NCBI RefSeq assembly: GCF_014926405.1 | Contig: NZ_JACXXJ020000005.1 | Coordinates: forward strand, 3,043,001 to 3,107,000 | Direction of reading: 5' to 3' | DNA from: Agrobacterium vitis | Lineage (GTDB): Bacteria > Pseudomonadota > Alphaproteobacteria > Rhizobiales > Rhizobiaceae | Length of the DNA stretch: 64,000 bases | Shown here: positions 27,394 through 36,206 of the stretch, in pieces | How the letters are laid out: every line of letters begins with the position of its first letter | Position numbering within the stretch: the stretch's first letter is position 1 | Notes under the pieces: generated by a model | Database searches by the model: none | Told to the model about the DNA's origin: nothing | What the model saw: only the letters and a program-made list of their open reading frames with translations | Made by a program: the position numbers and the translations under genes

Positions 27394-29289
27394 ATGACGT
27401 CCAGTTCTTCTCTTCCTGCATCCTCTGCATCATCTCTGGTGACCGCACCTGGGACCGCCCCACGCCTTCTGCCGGTGATGCTGGGCTATTGCCTTCTCGT
27501 CATCGTCGTCCTCTGTGCGACGACGCTGCCTTTTGCCAACGATTATGTCGGCGCTGACAATGACGATGCCATGCGGCTGGTCGAAGTCCGGGATTATCTT
27601 GCCGGTCAGGGCTGGTTTGACATGATGCAATACCGGCTGGGCCTGGCACCCGGCACGCTGATGCATTGGTCGCGGCTGATCGATTGGCCGATTGCCGCCT
27701 TGATCCGGCTGGCGGGTATCTGGTTTGCACCGCGTACAGCCGAGGCCGTTGCCCTTGCCATTTGGCCGCTCCTCTGGACCGTGCCGGTCATGCTCTCGCT
27801 CGGTGCTGCCGGATGGGCGCTGGGCGGCCGGGTGACCATGCATCTGGCGCTTTGTCTGAGCGCTCTTTATCTTCTGACATCCAACCGTTTCCTGCCCGGC
27901 GCAATCGATCATCACAATGTCCAGATCGCCCTGATCGCTTTCCTAACCGCCGTGCTTTCAACCGCTGCGCCAGCGACTCAGTCTGACGCCCGCTCCGCGA
28001 CACGCTCATCGACACTGTTTGCGCTGGCCGGTGCGGCGGCAGCGCTGGCACTGGCCATCGGCGCGGAGACCACCCCGCTGATTGCCACGGCCTGCGCTAT
28101 CGTCGCCCTGCTCTGGGCCTGGCATGGCAAAGCGATGCGGGCCTGCGCCATGGCCTATTCTCTCAGCCTGGCGCTGTCGGTCACACTTCTGTTCGCGGCA
28201 ACCGTGCCGCCGCAATCCTATCGCACGGTCACTTGTGACAATCTCTCCTTCGGCTTTTACGCCCTGACGGCGATTGGCGGCGGATTGCTGTTTTCCGCTG
28301 CCGCCTTTGCCAGCCGGTTTCCTGCCGGTGTTCGGCTGTTCCTGCTGCTGGTAATCGGCGCCAGCGTCGGTTTCTCCGCCCTGATTGTCGCGCCTCAATG
28401 CCTTGGCAATCCGCTCGCCAATCTCGATCCGATGCTGGTGACGCTGTGGCTGAACAATGTCGGCGAGGCTCGCTCGATCTTTGCCATGGCGCAGCAGGAG
28501 CCGGGAACTCTCGGCGGCTTTTACGCTGTCGGCCTGTTCGGGCTTTTGGTCTGCCTTACCCAGGTCTGGCGGAAAAACCAGATGGAGGCGCATCTGGCAC
28601 TGGCGCTCTTGCTGGCGGTCAGCGTCGGTGTCGCACTGATCCAGGTGCGCGGCGCCATGTTTTCCAACCTGATCCCGATCCTGCCGCTCGCTCTGCTGGT
28701 TGCCGATCTGCGCGGGCGTGCAATGCTGCGACCAGCCCGCATTCTCTCAAGCCTTGCCTATATCGCCAGCATTCTTCTGTCGGTCCCTTCCGTGTGGGCA
28801 ATCGCAGGCACGCTTGCCGTGGAAGGAACGGCACGGCTAAAACTACAGACTCGCTCCGGCCCGGTATCCCAGGATGCCAGCCGTGATTGCTCATCTGAAA
28901 AAGCTCTTGCTCAATTGGCGGGCTTGGCCCAATTGACGAGTTTAGCGCCGACGACGGTTGCCGCCCCATCGGAAAGCGGCACTTCCATCCTGCGCTTTAC
29001 CTCGCATCGGATATTGACCGCGCCCTATCATCGCAACCAGGCAGGCATGCTGACGGAACTGCATATCGGCCTCTCGACACCGCCGGACGCCCTTGCTTTT
29101 CTGGTGGGTGCCCATGTCGGCATTCTCGCCTTCTGCCCGTCCGATTCGCAGACCCGCCAGTTGATCGCCTTGAAGCCCGACGGGCTTTATGCAGATCTGA
29201 ACCGCAACAGAGTGCCTGATTATCTTCAGCCGCTAGCAACAGACAGCCAGTCCGGCCTGCGGATCTTTTTGGTCAAGCCGCAGCCGTGA
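27394..29289 (+). CDS. Multi-spanning membrane protein, GT-C glycosyltransferase-like
   Basis: About 631 aa with roughly 11-12 hydrophobic segments up to about residue 485, then a soluble C-terminal domain. The first long periplasmic loop carries an acidic cluster, VGADNDDAMRLVEVRDYL (near 52-69), and HWSRLIDWP (near 91), features of GT-C enzymes that use lipid-linked sugars. I do not recognise a named family with certainty. The start ATG 27394 is chosen because the longer frame begins inside the divergent glycosyltransferase start. The neighbouring GtrA/GtrB-like genes support a glycosyl transfer role. Confidence 0.8.
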   Translation: MTSSSSLPASSASSLVTAPGTAPRLLPVMLGYCLLVIVVLCATTLPFANDYVGADNDDAMRLVEVRDYLAGQGWFDMMQYRLGLAPGTLMHWSRLIDWPIAALIRLAGIWFAPRTAEAVALAIWPLLWTVPVMLSLGAAGWALGGRVTMHLALCLSALYLLTSNRFLPGAIDHHNVQIALIAFLTAVLSTAAPATQSDARSATRSSTLFALAGAAAALALAIGAETTPLIATACAIVALLWAWHGKAMRACAMAYSLSLALSVTLLFAATVPPQSYRTVTCDNLSFGFYALTAIGGGLLFSAAAFASRFPAGVRLFLLLVIGASVGFSALIVAPQCLGNPLANLDPMLVTLWLNNVGEARSIFAMAQQEPGTLGGFYAVGLFGLLVCLTQVWRKNQMEAHLALALLLAVSVGVALIQVRGAMFSNLIPILPLALLVADLRGRAMLRPARILSSLAYIASILLSVPSVWAIAGTLAVEGTARLKLQTRSGPVSQDASRDCSSEKALAQLAGLAQLTSLAPTTVAAPSESGTSILRFTSHRILTAPYHRNQAGMLTELHIGLSTPPDALAFLVGAHVGILAFCPSDSQTRQLIALKPDGLYADLNRNRVPDYLQPLATDSQSGLRIFLVKPQP

Positions 29290-29336
29290 ACGGATAGAGT
29301 TTAAAAACGAATAGTGAGATCAGGCGAATAGTGAAA

Positions 29337-29606
29337 TCAGGCGATCTTGCGCTGTGACAAGGCCAGCGAGACCATCAGGCAATCGATCAGCCCGACATTA
29401 TAGGCGATCAGAGCCGTCAGCAGATCCATCGCCGTCATCGCAGGCGAAAGAGCCAGCATGACCAGCCCTGCCGTCAAAAGCACCAGCGAAACCGCTACAA
29501 TCGCCAGGATGCTTCTGGTCGTTGCGGTGGCGATGCCAATTGCCATGGCGATGAGAAAGGTCATGGATGCGATCCCGTATGACAGACAAATCGTGATATC
29601 GGGCAT
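29337..29606 (-). CDS. Small hypothetical membrane protein
   Basis: 89 aa with three predicted hydrophobic segments (about 5-25, 31-52, 58-80) and a basic C-terminus (SQRKIA). No family is recognised. It lies between the GT-C-like protein and xseA, opposite to both. The ribosome-binding site is weak. The hydrophobic pattern makes it likelier than chance, but expression is unproven. Confidence 0.5.
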   Translation of the reverse strand: MPDITICLSYGIASMTFLIAMAIGIATATTRSILAIVAVSLVLLTAGLVMLALSPAMTAMDLLTALIAYNVGLIDCLMVSLALSQRKIA

Positions 29607-29717
29607 ATTGCCACCCGAGAGTTAACGATTGGCCCCACGAAAACAGCCCCAACAAAGCCTGTTTACTTCTTTCCAAAAAAAGATGCGTTTTTATGTAAGC
29701 TTGGATAAAACGGTCTC

Positions 29718-31343
29718 ATGGCCTCTTTCTTTGACGACGACCAGCCCAGCAATCTGACCGAATTTTCCGTCTCGGAGCTTTCCGGATCGATCAAGCGCAC
29801 CATCGAAACCGCCTTCGACCAGGTGCGGGTGCGCGGCGAAATTTCCGGCTTTCGAGGCCAGCATTCCTCCGGGCATGCCTATTTCTCGCTTAAAGACGAC
29901 AAGGCGCGGATCGACGCGGTGATCTGGAAAGGGTCGTTTTCCAAGCTGAAATACCGGCCCGAAGAAGGTATGGAAGTGATCGCCACCGGCCGCATCACCA
30001 CCTTTCCCGGCTCGTCCAAATACCAGATTGTCATCGAGCAGATGGAGCCGGCCGGCGCTGGCGCCCTGATGGCGTTGATCGAGGAGCGCAAGCGCCGGTT
30101 TACGGCCGAAGGCCTGTTCGATCCGGCTGCCAAGCAATTGCTGCCTTTCATGCCGAAGGTCATCGGCGTCGTCACCTCGCCCACCGGCGCTGTCATCCGC
30201 GATATTCTTCACCGGATTTCAGACCGCTTTCCGGTGCATGTGCTGGTCTGGCCCGTCAAGGTGCAGGGCGAAGGCTCCGGCGACGAAATTGCCAATGCTA
30301 TCAACGGCTTCAATGCCTTTCAGCCTGATGGTGCCATCCCGAGGCCGGATGTGCTGATCGTCGCGCGCGGTGGCGGCAGCCTGGAAGATCTGTGGAGCTT
30401 CAACGACGAAGCGGTGGTGCGGGCGGCGGCGGCCAGCGCCATTCCGCTGATTTCGGCGGTCGGCCATGAAACGGACTGGACACTGATCGATTATGCAGCC
30501 GATGTCAGGGCGCCGACGCCGACAGGCGCGGCTGAAATGGCCGTGCCGGTCAAGGCGGATCTGGAAGCGCAACTGGCCGGGCTGGCCGCGCGATTGGCAG
30601 GCGCCGTCAACCGCCAGATGGATCATCGCCGCCAGAACCTGCGGGCACTGGCCCGCGCCCTGCCCTCTCTCGATCAATTGCTGGCGTTGCCGCGCCGCCG
30701 TTTTGATGAGGCCGCCAGCGGTCTTGGCCGCAGCCTGGAACTGAATACCATGACCAAGCGGCAAAGCTTCGAGCGGGCCGCCGCCAAATTGTCGCCTGAT
30801 ATGCTTGTGCGCCGCCTGGTGGAACGTCGCCAGCGTGTCAGCGAACGCGCCGCCCTTGCCGACCGGATCATCGAGCGGCTGATCGAGCGGCAAAAAGCCC
30901 ATCTCGGACGGATCGATGCAACATTGACGGCGGTCCCGGCCCGGCTGAAGGCGCAAACGGGACGCTCGAGAGACCGGCTGGACAGCTTTTCGCGCCGGGC
31001 CGACAGCGCTGTTATCAACGATCTTCGCCGCGCCCGCTCCACGGTGTCGGCCCATGACCGGATGCTGCAATCGCTGTCCTACAAAAATGTCCTGATGCGC
31101 GGCTATGCCGTGATCCGTGGGGAGGATGACAGGCCCCTGTCGCGTGCGGCAGGTCTTGAGGATGGGCGGGCCATCGCCATCGAATTTGCCGATGGCCGGG
31201 TTTCCGCCGTGACCGGTGATGGTGATAAGGCGTCACCTTCACCGCAAGCCGCTCCTGCCACGACAGCCCCAGCAAAACCGAATCCCCCGCCCAAATTGCC
31301 GAAAAAATCGGAGTCACCCGCCGGACAAGGTAGCCTTTTCTAA
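29718..31343 (+). CDS. xseA: Exodeoxyribonuclease VII large subunit
   Basis: A 541-aa protein with an N-terminal OB-fold for DNA binding (about 12-110; [25 protein letters not shown]), the catalytic core (about 135-330; [39 protein letters not shown]) and a long coiled-coil region (about 280-450). A low-complexity Ala/Pro/Lys tail ends the protein. Together with XseB it degrades single-stranded DNA to acid-soluble oligonucleotides. xseB is not nearby, which is normal in this group. Confidence 0.98.
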   Translation: MASFFDDDQPSNLTEFSVSELSGSIKRTIETAFDQVRVRGEISGFRGQHSSGHAYFSLKDDKARIDAVIWKGSFSKLKYRPEEGMEVIATGRITTFPGSSKYQIVIEQMEPAGAGALMALIEERKRRFTAEGLFDPAAKQLLPFMPKVIGVVTSPTGAVIRDILHRISDRFPVHVLVWPVKVQGEGSGDEIANAINGFNAFQPDGAIPRPDVLIVARGGGSLEDLWSFNDEAVVRAAAASAIPLISAVGHETDWTLIDYAADVRAPTPTGAAEMAVPVKADLEAQLAGLAARLAGAVNRQMDHRRQNLRALARALPSLDQLLALPRRRFDEAASGLGRSLELNTMTKRQSFERAAAKLSPDMLVRRLVERRQRVSERAALADRIIERLIERQKAHLGRIDATLTAVPARLKAQTGRSRDRLDSFSRRADSAVINDLRRARSTVSAHDRMLQSLSYKNVLMRGYAVIRGEDDRPLSRAAGLEDGRAIAIEFADGRVSAVTGDGDKASPSPQAAPATTAPAKPNPPPKLPKKSESPAGQGSLF

Positions 31344-31495
31344 CAAAAACGGCGCAAACGGCACCGTGATGAGCGACAAAATGGACGTTTGAACGCGGTG
31401 CCGCACGGACAGAGATTACGGTGCGGATACAAGGCTTTGGACCCCTTCGCCATAGTCCGGAATAAAGGCGGATCATAATAAATTCAAAGCTTTGG

Positions 31496-31524
31496 TTGAC
31501 ATGCATGCCTTTAGGGGGTATCTA
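31496..31524 (+). promoter_or_regulatory. Sigma-70 type promoter of the cold-shock gene
   Basis: TTGACA at 31496-31501, a 17-base spacer, and TATCTA at 31519-31524: a near-consensus vegetative promoter, the best in the window. Transcription from about 31531 would give a 5' leader of about 137 bases before the cspA start, the long leader typical of cold-shock mRNAs that refold with temperature. Confidence 0.7.
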
Positions 31525-31667
31525 TTGGTCATCGATATTTGCTTGCTGAGCTTTGGTTACCGCGCAATTAGCACCGCGCCCTGAACGAACCTTCCTTTCA
31601 AAAATCGCTATCCTCATCCACGGCGTTTTGCGCTGTGGTCACTCAATATGCTATGAAAGGGTTCATC

Positions 31668-31877
31668 ATGACCACTGGCACAGTTAAATGGTTTAATTCC
31701 ACTAAGGGCTTCGGCTTCATTCAGCCTGACAACGGCGGCCCGGATGCATTCGTGCATATCTCTGCTGTTGAACGCGCTGGTATGCGTGAAATCGTCGAAG
31801 GCCAGAAGATCGCCTACGACATGGAACGCGACAACAAGTCCGGCAAGATGTCGGCCTGCAATCTCCAGGCTGCTTAA
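31668..31877 (+). CDS. cspA: Cold-shock protein, CspA family
   Basis: A 69-aa single OB-fold protein with RNP1 (KGFGFIQP, residues 14-21) and RNP2 (AFVHIS). It binds single-stranded nucleic acids and acts as an RNA chaperone. The start MTTGTVKWFN is the family standard; the upstream in-frame ATG at 31635 would add an atypical extension. A long leader precedes it and a strong terminator follows. Two small charged proteins, one of the DUF6481 family, lie downstream. Confidence 0.97.
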   Translation: MTTGTVKWFNSTKGFGFIQPDNGGPDAFVHISAVERAGMREIVEGQKIAYDMERDNKSGKMSACNLQAA

Positions 31878-31941
31878 TATAGGGTTCGGCTTTCCTTTGA
31901 CCACGGATGTACTGGCATTGTTGAGAGCATGATCCAACCAA

Positions 31942-31968
31942 GGTCAGGCAGTTTGCCTGGCCTTTTTT
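31942..31968 (+). terminator. Intrinsic terminator after cspA
   Basis: Stem GGtCAGGCA ... TGCCTGgCC with a 3-base loop, followed by TTTTTT. It gives a short monocistronic cspA transcript of about 430 bases. Confidence 0.9.
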
Positions 31969-32308
31969 ATTGCCTGCCGCGCCGTCGCAGACCGCGCTCA
32001 CACGAATTCCTGTTGCATAATTTCTTGTGGTCCGTGGGATCGCAAATCACATATGCAGCGGATGTAATGCGAAGAGACATTGAAGATGGCAATTCCTATG
32101 CCTTTTGCAAATATCTCAAGTCCTTGCAGTGTTTGAAATATTTGCAATACCTTCAGGGCGGGGATGTGCTCCACATCTTCGAACCTTCGTAATAAAGTGT
32201 CACAGCGGCCTTAAGTACAGCCTAGATGTACAAGGCGCTGAATGTCGCAGCGTTTTTTGCGCGCCATGCCCGGCACGCGGCGCTGGCCACCCAGAAAGGC
32301 GCGACCCC
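31969..32308. other. Intergenic region after cspA
   Basis: About 340 bases without a convincing gene. A near-direct repeat is visible around 32100-32160 (CAAATATCTCAAGTCCTTGCAG and TTTGCAATACCTTCAGGGCG, sharing short pieces). The right end leads into the small charged protein at 32309. Confidence 0.3.
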
Positions 32309-32533
32309 ATGGCAGAAAACTATAGTAAATCACGTCAGCAGGCGGAAATCGCTTTCGACAAGGAGCAGTCGCAGTTCTTCGCGCGCGGTCGCGCCGTGGA
32401 AGAGCAGGATTCGCTCGTGCTTGCCCGTGAAGAAAAAACCCTCAGGCTGCGCGAAGCACGGCTTGCCAAGGAATTGCAGGACCAGCAGATGGCTGACGCC
32501 GCGACTGCTGCCAAAACGACCCGAAAAGCCTGA
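32309..32533 (+). CDS. Small charged hypothetical protein
   Basis: A 74-aa protein rich in Glu, Arg, Lys, Gln and Ala, predicted as one long helix or coiled coil, with no membrane segment. No named domain is recognised with certainty; its composition and position beside the DUF6481-like gene and cspA suggest a member of the small charged protein set that accompanies rhizobial cold-shock genes. ATG at 32309 (MAENYSKSRQQAE) is chosen over upstream in-frame starts, which give unlikely sequence. Confidence 0.65.
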   Translation: MAENYSKSRQQAEIAFDKEQSQFFARGRAVEEQDSLVLAREEKTLRLREARLAKELQDQQMADAATAAKTTRKA

Positions 32534-32566
32534 TTTGCAGGCCCTATCTACAACTGGAACATCTCT

Positions 32567-32947
32567 TTGAAAAATAGCCGGAAAAATGAAGTCGTCGACC
32601 GCCGTACCACCGCTGCCGACGCAAAGGCCGCTCTCCTTCAGGCCTATAAGGCCGCGCAGGAAGCGTCGGAACCAACCCGTCTCGCCCGCCAGGCAGAGCG
32701 CCAGGCGATAGCCGAGGCCAGAGAAGCACGGCGCGCCGAGCGCGAACAGACAAAATTGCAGGAACAGCAACAGCTTGCAGCCGAGACAGCTGCACGTGAA
32801 GCCGCACTTGCCGCTGAAGCAACAGCTGAAGCCGATGCCCGCGACGCCGCTGAAAAAGCCAGAATTTCACGTCTGCTTGAAGACGAAGCCACCCGCAAGG
32901 CGCAACGCGATCAGCGTTATGCCAACCGTAAGGCAAGACAGGGCTGA
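32567..32947 (+). CDS. DUF6481 family protein
   Basis: A 126-aa, strongly charged, alanine-rich helical protein. The N-terminus, with RRTTAADAKAALLQAYKAA, fits DUF6481, followed by a long coiled coil of Glu/Arg/Ala heptads. The start is a TTG codon at 32567 (reading MKNSRKNEV), 33 bases after the previous gene, so the two may be co-transcribed. DUF6481 genes often lie near cspA in Rhizobiaceae; the function is unknown. Confidence 0.75.
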   Translation: MKNSRKNEVVDRRTTAADAKAALLQAYKAAQEASEPTRLARQAERQAIAEAREARRAEREQTKLQEQQQLAAETAAREAALAAEATAEADARDAAEKARISRLLEDEATRKAQRDQRYANRKARQG

Positions 32948-32956
32948 TCGGCCTTA

Positions 32957-33008
32957 CTGCATAATTCTTTAGACCGGAACCGGTTTGAAGAGAAAATTAT
33001 GCAACAAA
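32957..33008. repeat. Dispersed palindromic repeat (family B), copy 1
   Basis: CTGCATAATTC, then a near-palindromic core around ACCGGAACCGGTTT, then AGAGAAAATTATGCA. The outer arms are inverted. Copies at 37664-37715 and 45681-45734 share the arms and core. All three lie in intergenic gaps just after coding regions. Confidence 0.75.
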
Positions 33009-33108
33009 TTCAAAAATTTATGACGACTTTCGCGCACCACATTTGGTGCGCGGGTCTCTATTTCGATGAAACCGGCCTGCGTTTATCAAACGCGGGCCGT
33101 GTGCATGT

Positions 33109-34359
33109 TCAGGCCCATTCGCCCTTGCGCATCACGGGCACCGTTGTGCCATCCGCTTTCACGCCGTCAATATCGACCTTGTCGGAACCGATCATCCAGT
33201 CGATATGAATCAACGACGAATTGCCGCCCTGGGCTTTGATCTGCTCCGGCGTCAGCGACGCTCCGTCCAGGAAGCATTTGGAATAGCACTGGCCAAGCGC
33301 GATATGGCACGAGGCGTTTTCGTCAAACAGCGTGTTGTAGAACAGGATGCCCGACGCCGAAATCGGCGATGAATGCGGCACCAGCGCCACTTCTCCCAAA
33401 CGCCGCGCCCCCTCGTCAGTGTCCAAGACCTTATTGAGCACTTCCTCGCCGCGCGAAGCCTTGGCCTCGACGATCCGGCCTGCTTCGAACCGCACCTGGA
33501 TATTGTCGATCAACGTGCCCTGATGCGACAACGGCTTGGTGGAAGAAACCACACCCTCCACTTTCAGCGCGTGCGGCGTGGTGAACACCTCTTCCGTCGG
33601 AATATTCGGATTGCAGGTAATGCCATTCTTGGCCGTGGAGGCGCCCCCGTGCCATTCGTGGCCATCGGCCAGACCGACCCGCAGATCCGTTCCGGGGCCG
33701 GTGAAATGCAGACTGGAGAACCGCTCGCCATTCAACCAGGCCGACCGTTTGGCCAACTCACCATTATGAGCCATCCAGGCCGCGACCGGATCGGGTTGAT
33801 CAACGCGGGACGCGGCAAAAATCGCATCCGCCAGCTTTTTCACCGCCTCATCCAAGGGCAGATCCGGAAACACCTGCGCCGCCCAGGACGGGTTGGGATA
33901 GGACGAGATATTCCAGTTGATGTCGAAATTGGAAATCGGCTCCAAGGCAGGCTTAAAGGCAATTGAATTGGCCTTATTGGCCCGTGCCACCTTGGCGGGG
34001 TCCTGGCTGGCGAGCAACATGGGATTATCGCCGGAAATCGCCAATCGCGCCGCACCGCCCGCATAGGCTTTGGCCATGCCCTCGTAGAGCCAACCGGAAG
34101 CCCGGTCGAAACTGGCATCCGCGCCATGGGCATAACGGGCCAGCGTCGTCTCTTCATCCGAATAGAATGTCGTCACAAGACCGGCACCGGCCATATAGGC
34201 ATGGCGGGTGATGTTGCGCACCAGCGGCAGCGCATTCAGCGGCGCGGTGATCACCAGATCCTGGCCCGGCACCAGCCGTAGACCAACCTTGACGGCCACT
34301 TCGGCCAGTTTGTCGAGCTTTACCGGATCGATGGAATTTGAGACATCAGGCAGGGTCAT
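33109..34359 (-). CDS. Aminopeptidase, family M29
   Basis: A 416-aa protein of the thermophilic metalloprotease (M29, aminopeptidase T) family. Recognisable parts are the N-terminal LDKLAEVAVKVGLRLVPGQDLVI, the central DLRVGLADGHEW, and the metal-binding C-terminal region with GEVALVPHSSPIS, LFDENASCHIALG and HIDWMIGS. It removes N-terminal residues from peptides using paired metal ions. ATG 34359 (MTLPDVSNSID) is preferred to the longer frame to 34485, which adds sequence unlike the family. Confidence 0.94.
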   Translation of the reverse strand: MTLPDVSNSIDPVKLDKLAEVAVKVGLRLVPGQDLVITAPLNALPLVRNITRHAYMAGAGLVTTFYSDEETTLARYAHGADASFDRASGWLYEGMAKAYAGGAARLAISGDNPMLLASQDPAKVARANKANSIAFKPALEPISNFDINWNISSYPNPSWAAQVFPDLPLDEAVKKLADAIFAASRVDQPDPVAAWMAHNGELAKRSAWLNGERFSSLHFTGPGTDLRVGLADGHEWHGGASTAKNGITCNPNIPTEEVFTTPHALKVEGVVSSTKPLSHQGTLIDNIQVRFEAGRIVEAKASRGEEVLNKVLDTDEGARRLGEVALVPHSSPISASGILFYNTLFDENASCHIALGQCYSKCFLDGASLTPEQIKAQGGNSSLIHIDWMIGSDKVDIDGVKADGTTVPVMRKGEWA

Positions 34360-34556
34360 AGATTTTTTCCTGGTTTTCGAAACGAAAGCACCTACGCTTT
34401 TCAATCGCGCAGAGGCCGCAGTGGCTTCCGGTTGCGTCAATCCGGTCCCCACCGGTACCGGATCAGCGGTGAGTTGAAGACCCACATGGTCACGAGACAG
34501 AGATAGGTCATTTCATACAGAATTGAAGGCAAAAAACACCGCCAGACAATCGACCT

Positions 34557-35030
34557 TCAGGCAATAACCGATGCTGCAATGGCATTGAGCGCGACTTGCG
34601 CCGCCTTCGGCTCCAACCGGACCTGCAAGCCACGCTGGCCACCGTTTAGATAGACATGCGGCTCATTGAGCGCCGAGAGCTCGATCACGGTTGGCACCGA
34701 TTTTTTCTGGCCGAAAGGGCTGATGCCGCCGACAACGAAGCCGGTGAGCTTTTCGGCAGCGGCGGGCTTCATCATCGCGGCATGTTTACCGCCGATGGCG
34801 GCGGCCAGTTTCTTCATGCTGACCTCCTGATCGGAGGGCAGGACGACGCAGACAGGGTTGCCATCCACCTCCGCCATCAGGGTTTTCAACACCCGGCGCG
34901 GCTCCTCGCCAATCGCTTCCGCCGCCTGCAGGCCGATACGCTCGGCGTTCGGATCGTAATCGTAGTGATGCACGGTAAAGGCAAGGCCAGCCTTTTCCAT
35001 TGCCAGCGTGGCGCGGGTCGATTTCGACAT
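34557..35030 (-). CDS. ybaK: Cys-tRNA(Pro)/Cys-tRNA(Cys) deacylase YbaK
   Basis: A 157-aa YbaK/ProX-type editing domain across the whole protein, with EEPRRVLKTLMAEVDGNPVCVVLPSDQEVSMKKLA split by the known lysine positions and GGISPFGQKK, the family signature. It hydrolyses mischarged Cys-tRNA(Pro) in trans. Length and motifs are normal. It lies 48 bases downstream of the Spx/ArsC-like gene, so the two may form a short operon. Confidence 0.95.
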   Translation of the reverse strand: MSKSTRATLAMEKAGLAFTVHHYDYDPNAERIGLQAAEAIGEEPRRVLKTLMAEVDGNPVCVVLPSDQEVSMKKLAAAIGGKHAAMMKPAAAEKLTGFVVGGISPFGQKKSVPTVIELSALNEPHVYLNGGQRGLQVRLEPKAAQVALNAIAASVIA

Positions 35031-35078
35031 TATTTGCCTCGTTACAGCGATATGGACCCAGGAACATAGGGCCGAAAT

Positions 35079-35438
35079 TTAAGACCCGGTACCTGCGAAA
35101 ACAGCCTGATATTGCTCCGGCTTGAACCCCACCGTCAGCGTCCCGTCCTTGTCCAGAACCGGGCGCTTGATCATAGACGGTTGGGCCAACATCAGATCCA
35201 GAGCCTTTTCTTCATTCATATCGACCTTGGCTTCATCGGGAAGTTTCTTGAACGTCGTACCCGCCCGGTTCAGCAACACCTCCCAGCCAAGCTTGGCACT
35301 CCAGGCCTGAAGGCTGGCGCGGTCTATACCCTTGGCCTTGTAGTCGTGAAAAGCATAATCGATACCCGCCGTCTCCAGCCAGGTCCGCGCCTTTTTCATC
35401 GTGTCGCAATTCTTGATGCCATAAAGCGTGATCGTCAT
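35079..35438 (-). CDS. Spx/ArsC-like protein (YffB family)
   Basis: A 119-aa thioredoxin-fold protein. The N-terminus MTITLYGIKNCDTMKKA has a single active-site-like cysteine, followed by HDYKAKG and the C-terminal MIKRPVLDKDGTLTVGF, all typical of the YffB branch. This branch is not a true arsenate reductase and its function is not settled; glutathione-dependent reduction has been proposed. The start ATG 35438 follows GAGGTGG; GTG 35447 is a possible alternative. Confidence 0.92.
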   Translation of the reverse strand: MTITLYGIKNCDTMKKARTWLETAGIDYAFHDYKAKGIDRASLQAWSAKLGWEVLLNRAGTTFKKLPDEAKVDMNEEKALDLMLAQPSMIKRPVLDKDGTLTVGFKPEQYQAVFAGTGS

Positions 35439-35781
35439 GGGTGCCACCTCATCCTTGTTGCCCCATGCCTATCAAAAACGGGCGCTGTTGCAAGCTCCGC
35501 AGCATCTGGATTTCATCACTCAAAGGGTGCGATCTCAACGAGGGCTGACGTCCATCAAGGTAAAATATATCTTTCCGGCAATGTCGGTTTCATCAGTATT
35601 TCCTTAAAGATTTCGGCCTAGCTTTTGCCCTGGCAGCAGAACGGACAAACGTTCGAGACGGCTGCCAAAGATCGATGGGACAGGCCGGGCGCAACGATGT
35701 GTGCGCATCCAAGCCATTGCCCGTTCAAGCTGAAGCCATAGCGACCATGGATGAAGCCATGTGCGCCTGACCTGTGTGACC

Positions 35782-36153
35782 ATGATGGATACTGCATCAA
35801 TTGCGAGAGACGGTGTTTTGCTTTCCTCCGCGCCTTCCGCCCAGACCTATCCTGTGGAACGGACTGTGCGGCTCGGAGCGGCACATGACGACAGCCAGCA
35901 GATCGGGTTCCTGTTCTCCACCCCTCAACGCCAATTGCCGAGGGAGGAAATTCCACCTCTTTCTGCCGAAATGATCGAGGAAATTGCCGAGATCAAGGCA
36001 GACGACGTCAAGGAAGAAGAGCGACTACCGGCCAATTGGCTCGATGCCATGTCCTCAAGCGAGGAGGATGGATCACCGGTCATCGAGCGTCCTTCGGGCT
36101 TCCTTGCCGACGACAATGGTCTCTATCGCATGTTCCTGCCCGACACCGTTTGA
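35782..36153 (+). CDS. Hypothetical protein
   Basis: About 123 aa, acidic, without signal peptide or membrane segment. The middle is Glu-rich (EMIEEIAEIKADDVKEEER) and the end is hydrophobic (GLYRMFLPDTV). No family is recognised. The start could be ATG 35782 or 35785, or GTG 35761. It converges with the phosphoribosyltransferase gene. The call rests on composition and an open frame only. Confidence 0.5.
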   Translation: MMDTASIARDGVLLSSAPSAQTYPVERTVRLGAAHDDSQQIGFLFSTPQRQLPREEIPPLSAEMIEEIAEIKADDVKEEERLPANWLDAMSSSEEDGSPVIERPSGFLADDNGLYRMFLPDTV

Positions 36154-36206
36154 AGCAGAAACCGCAAAGAGCACTTCAGAATTGACCACCAATTCACGCC
36201 ATCGCA

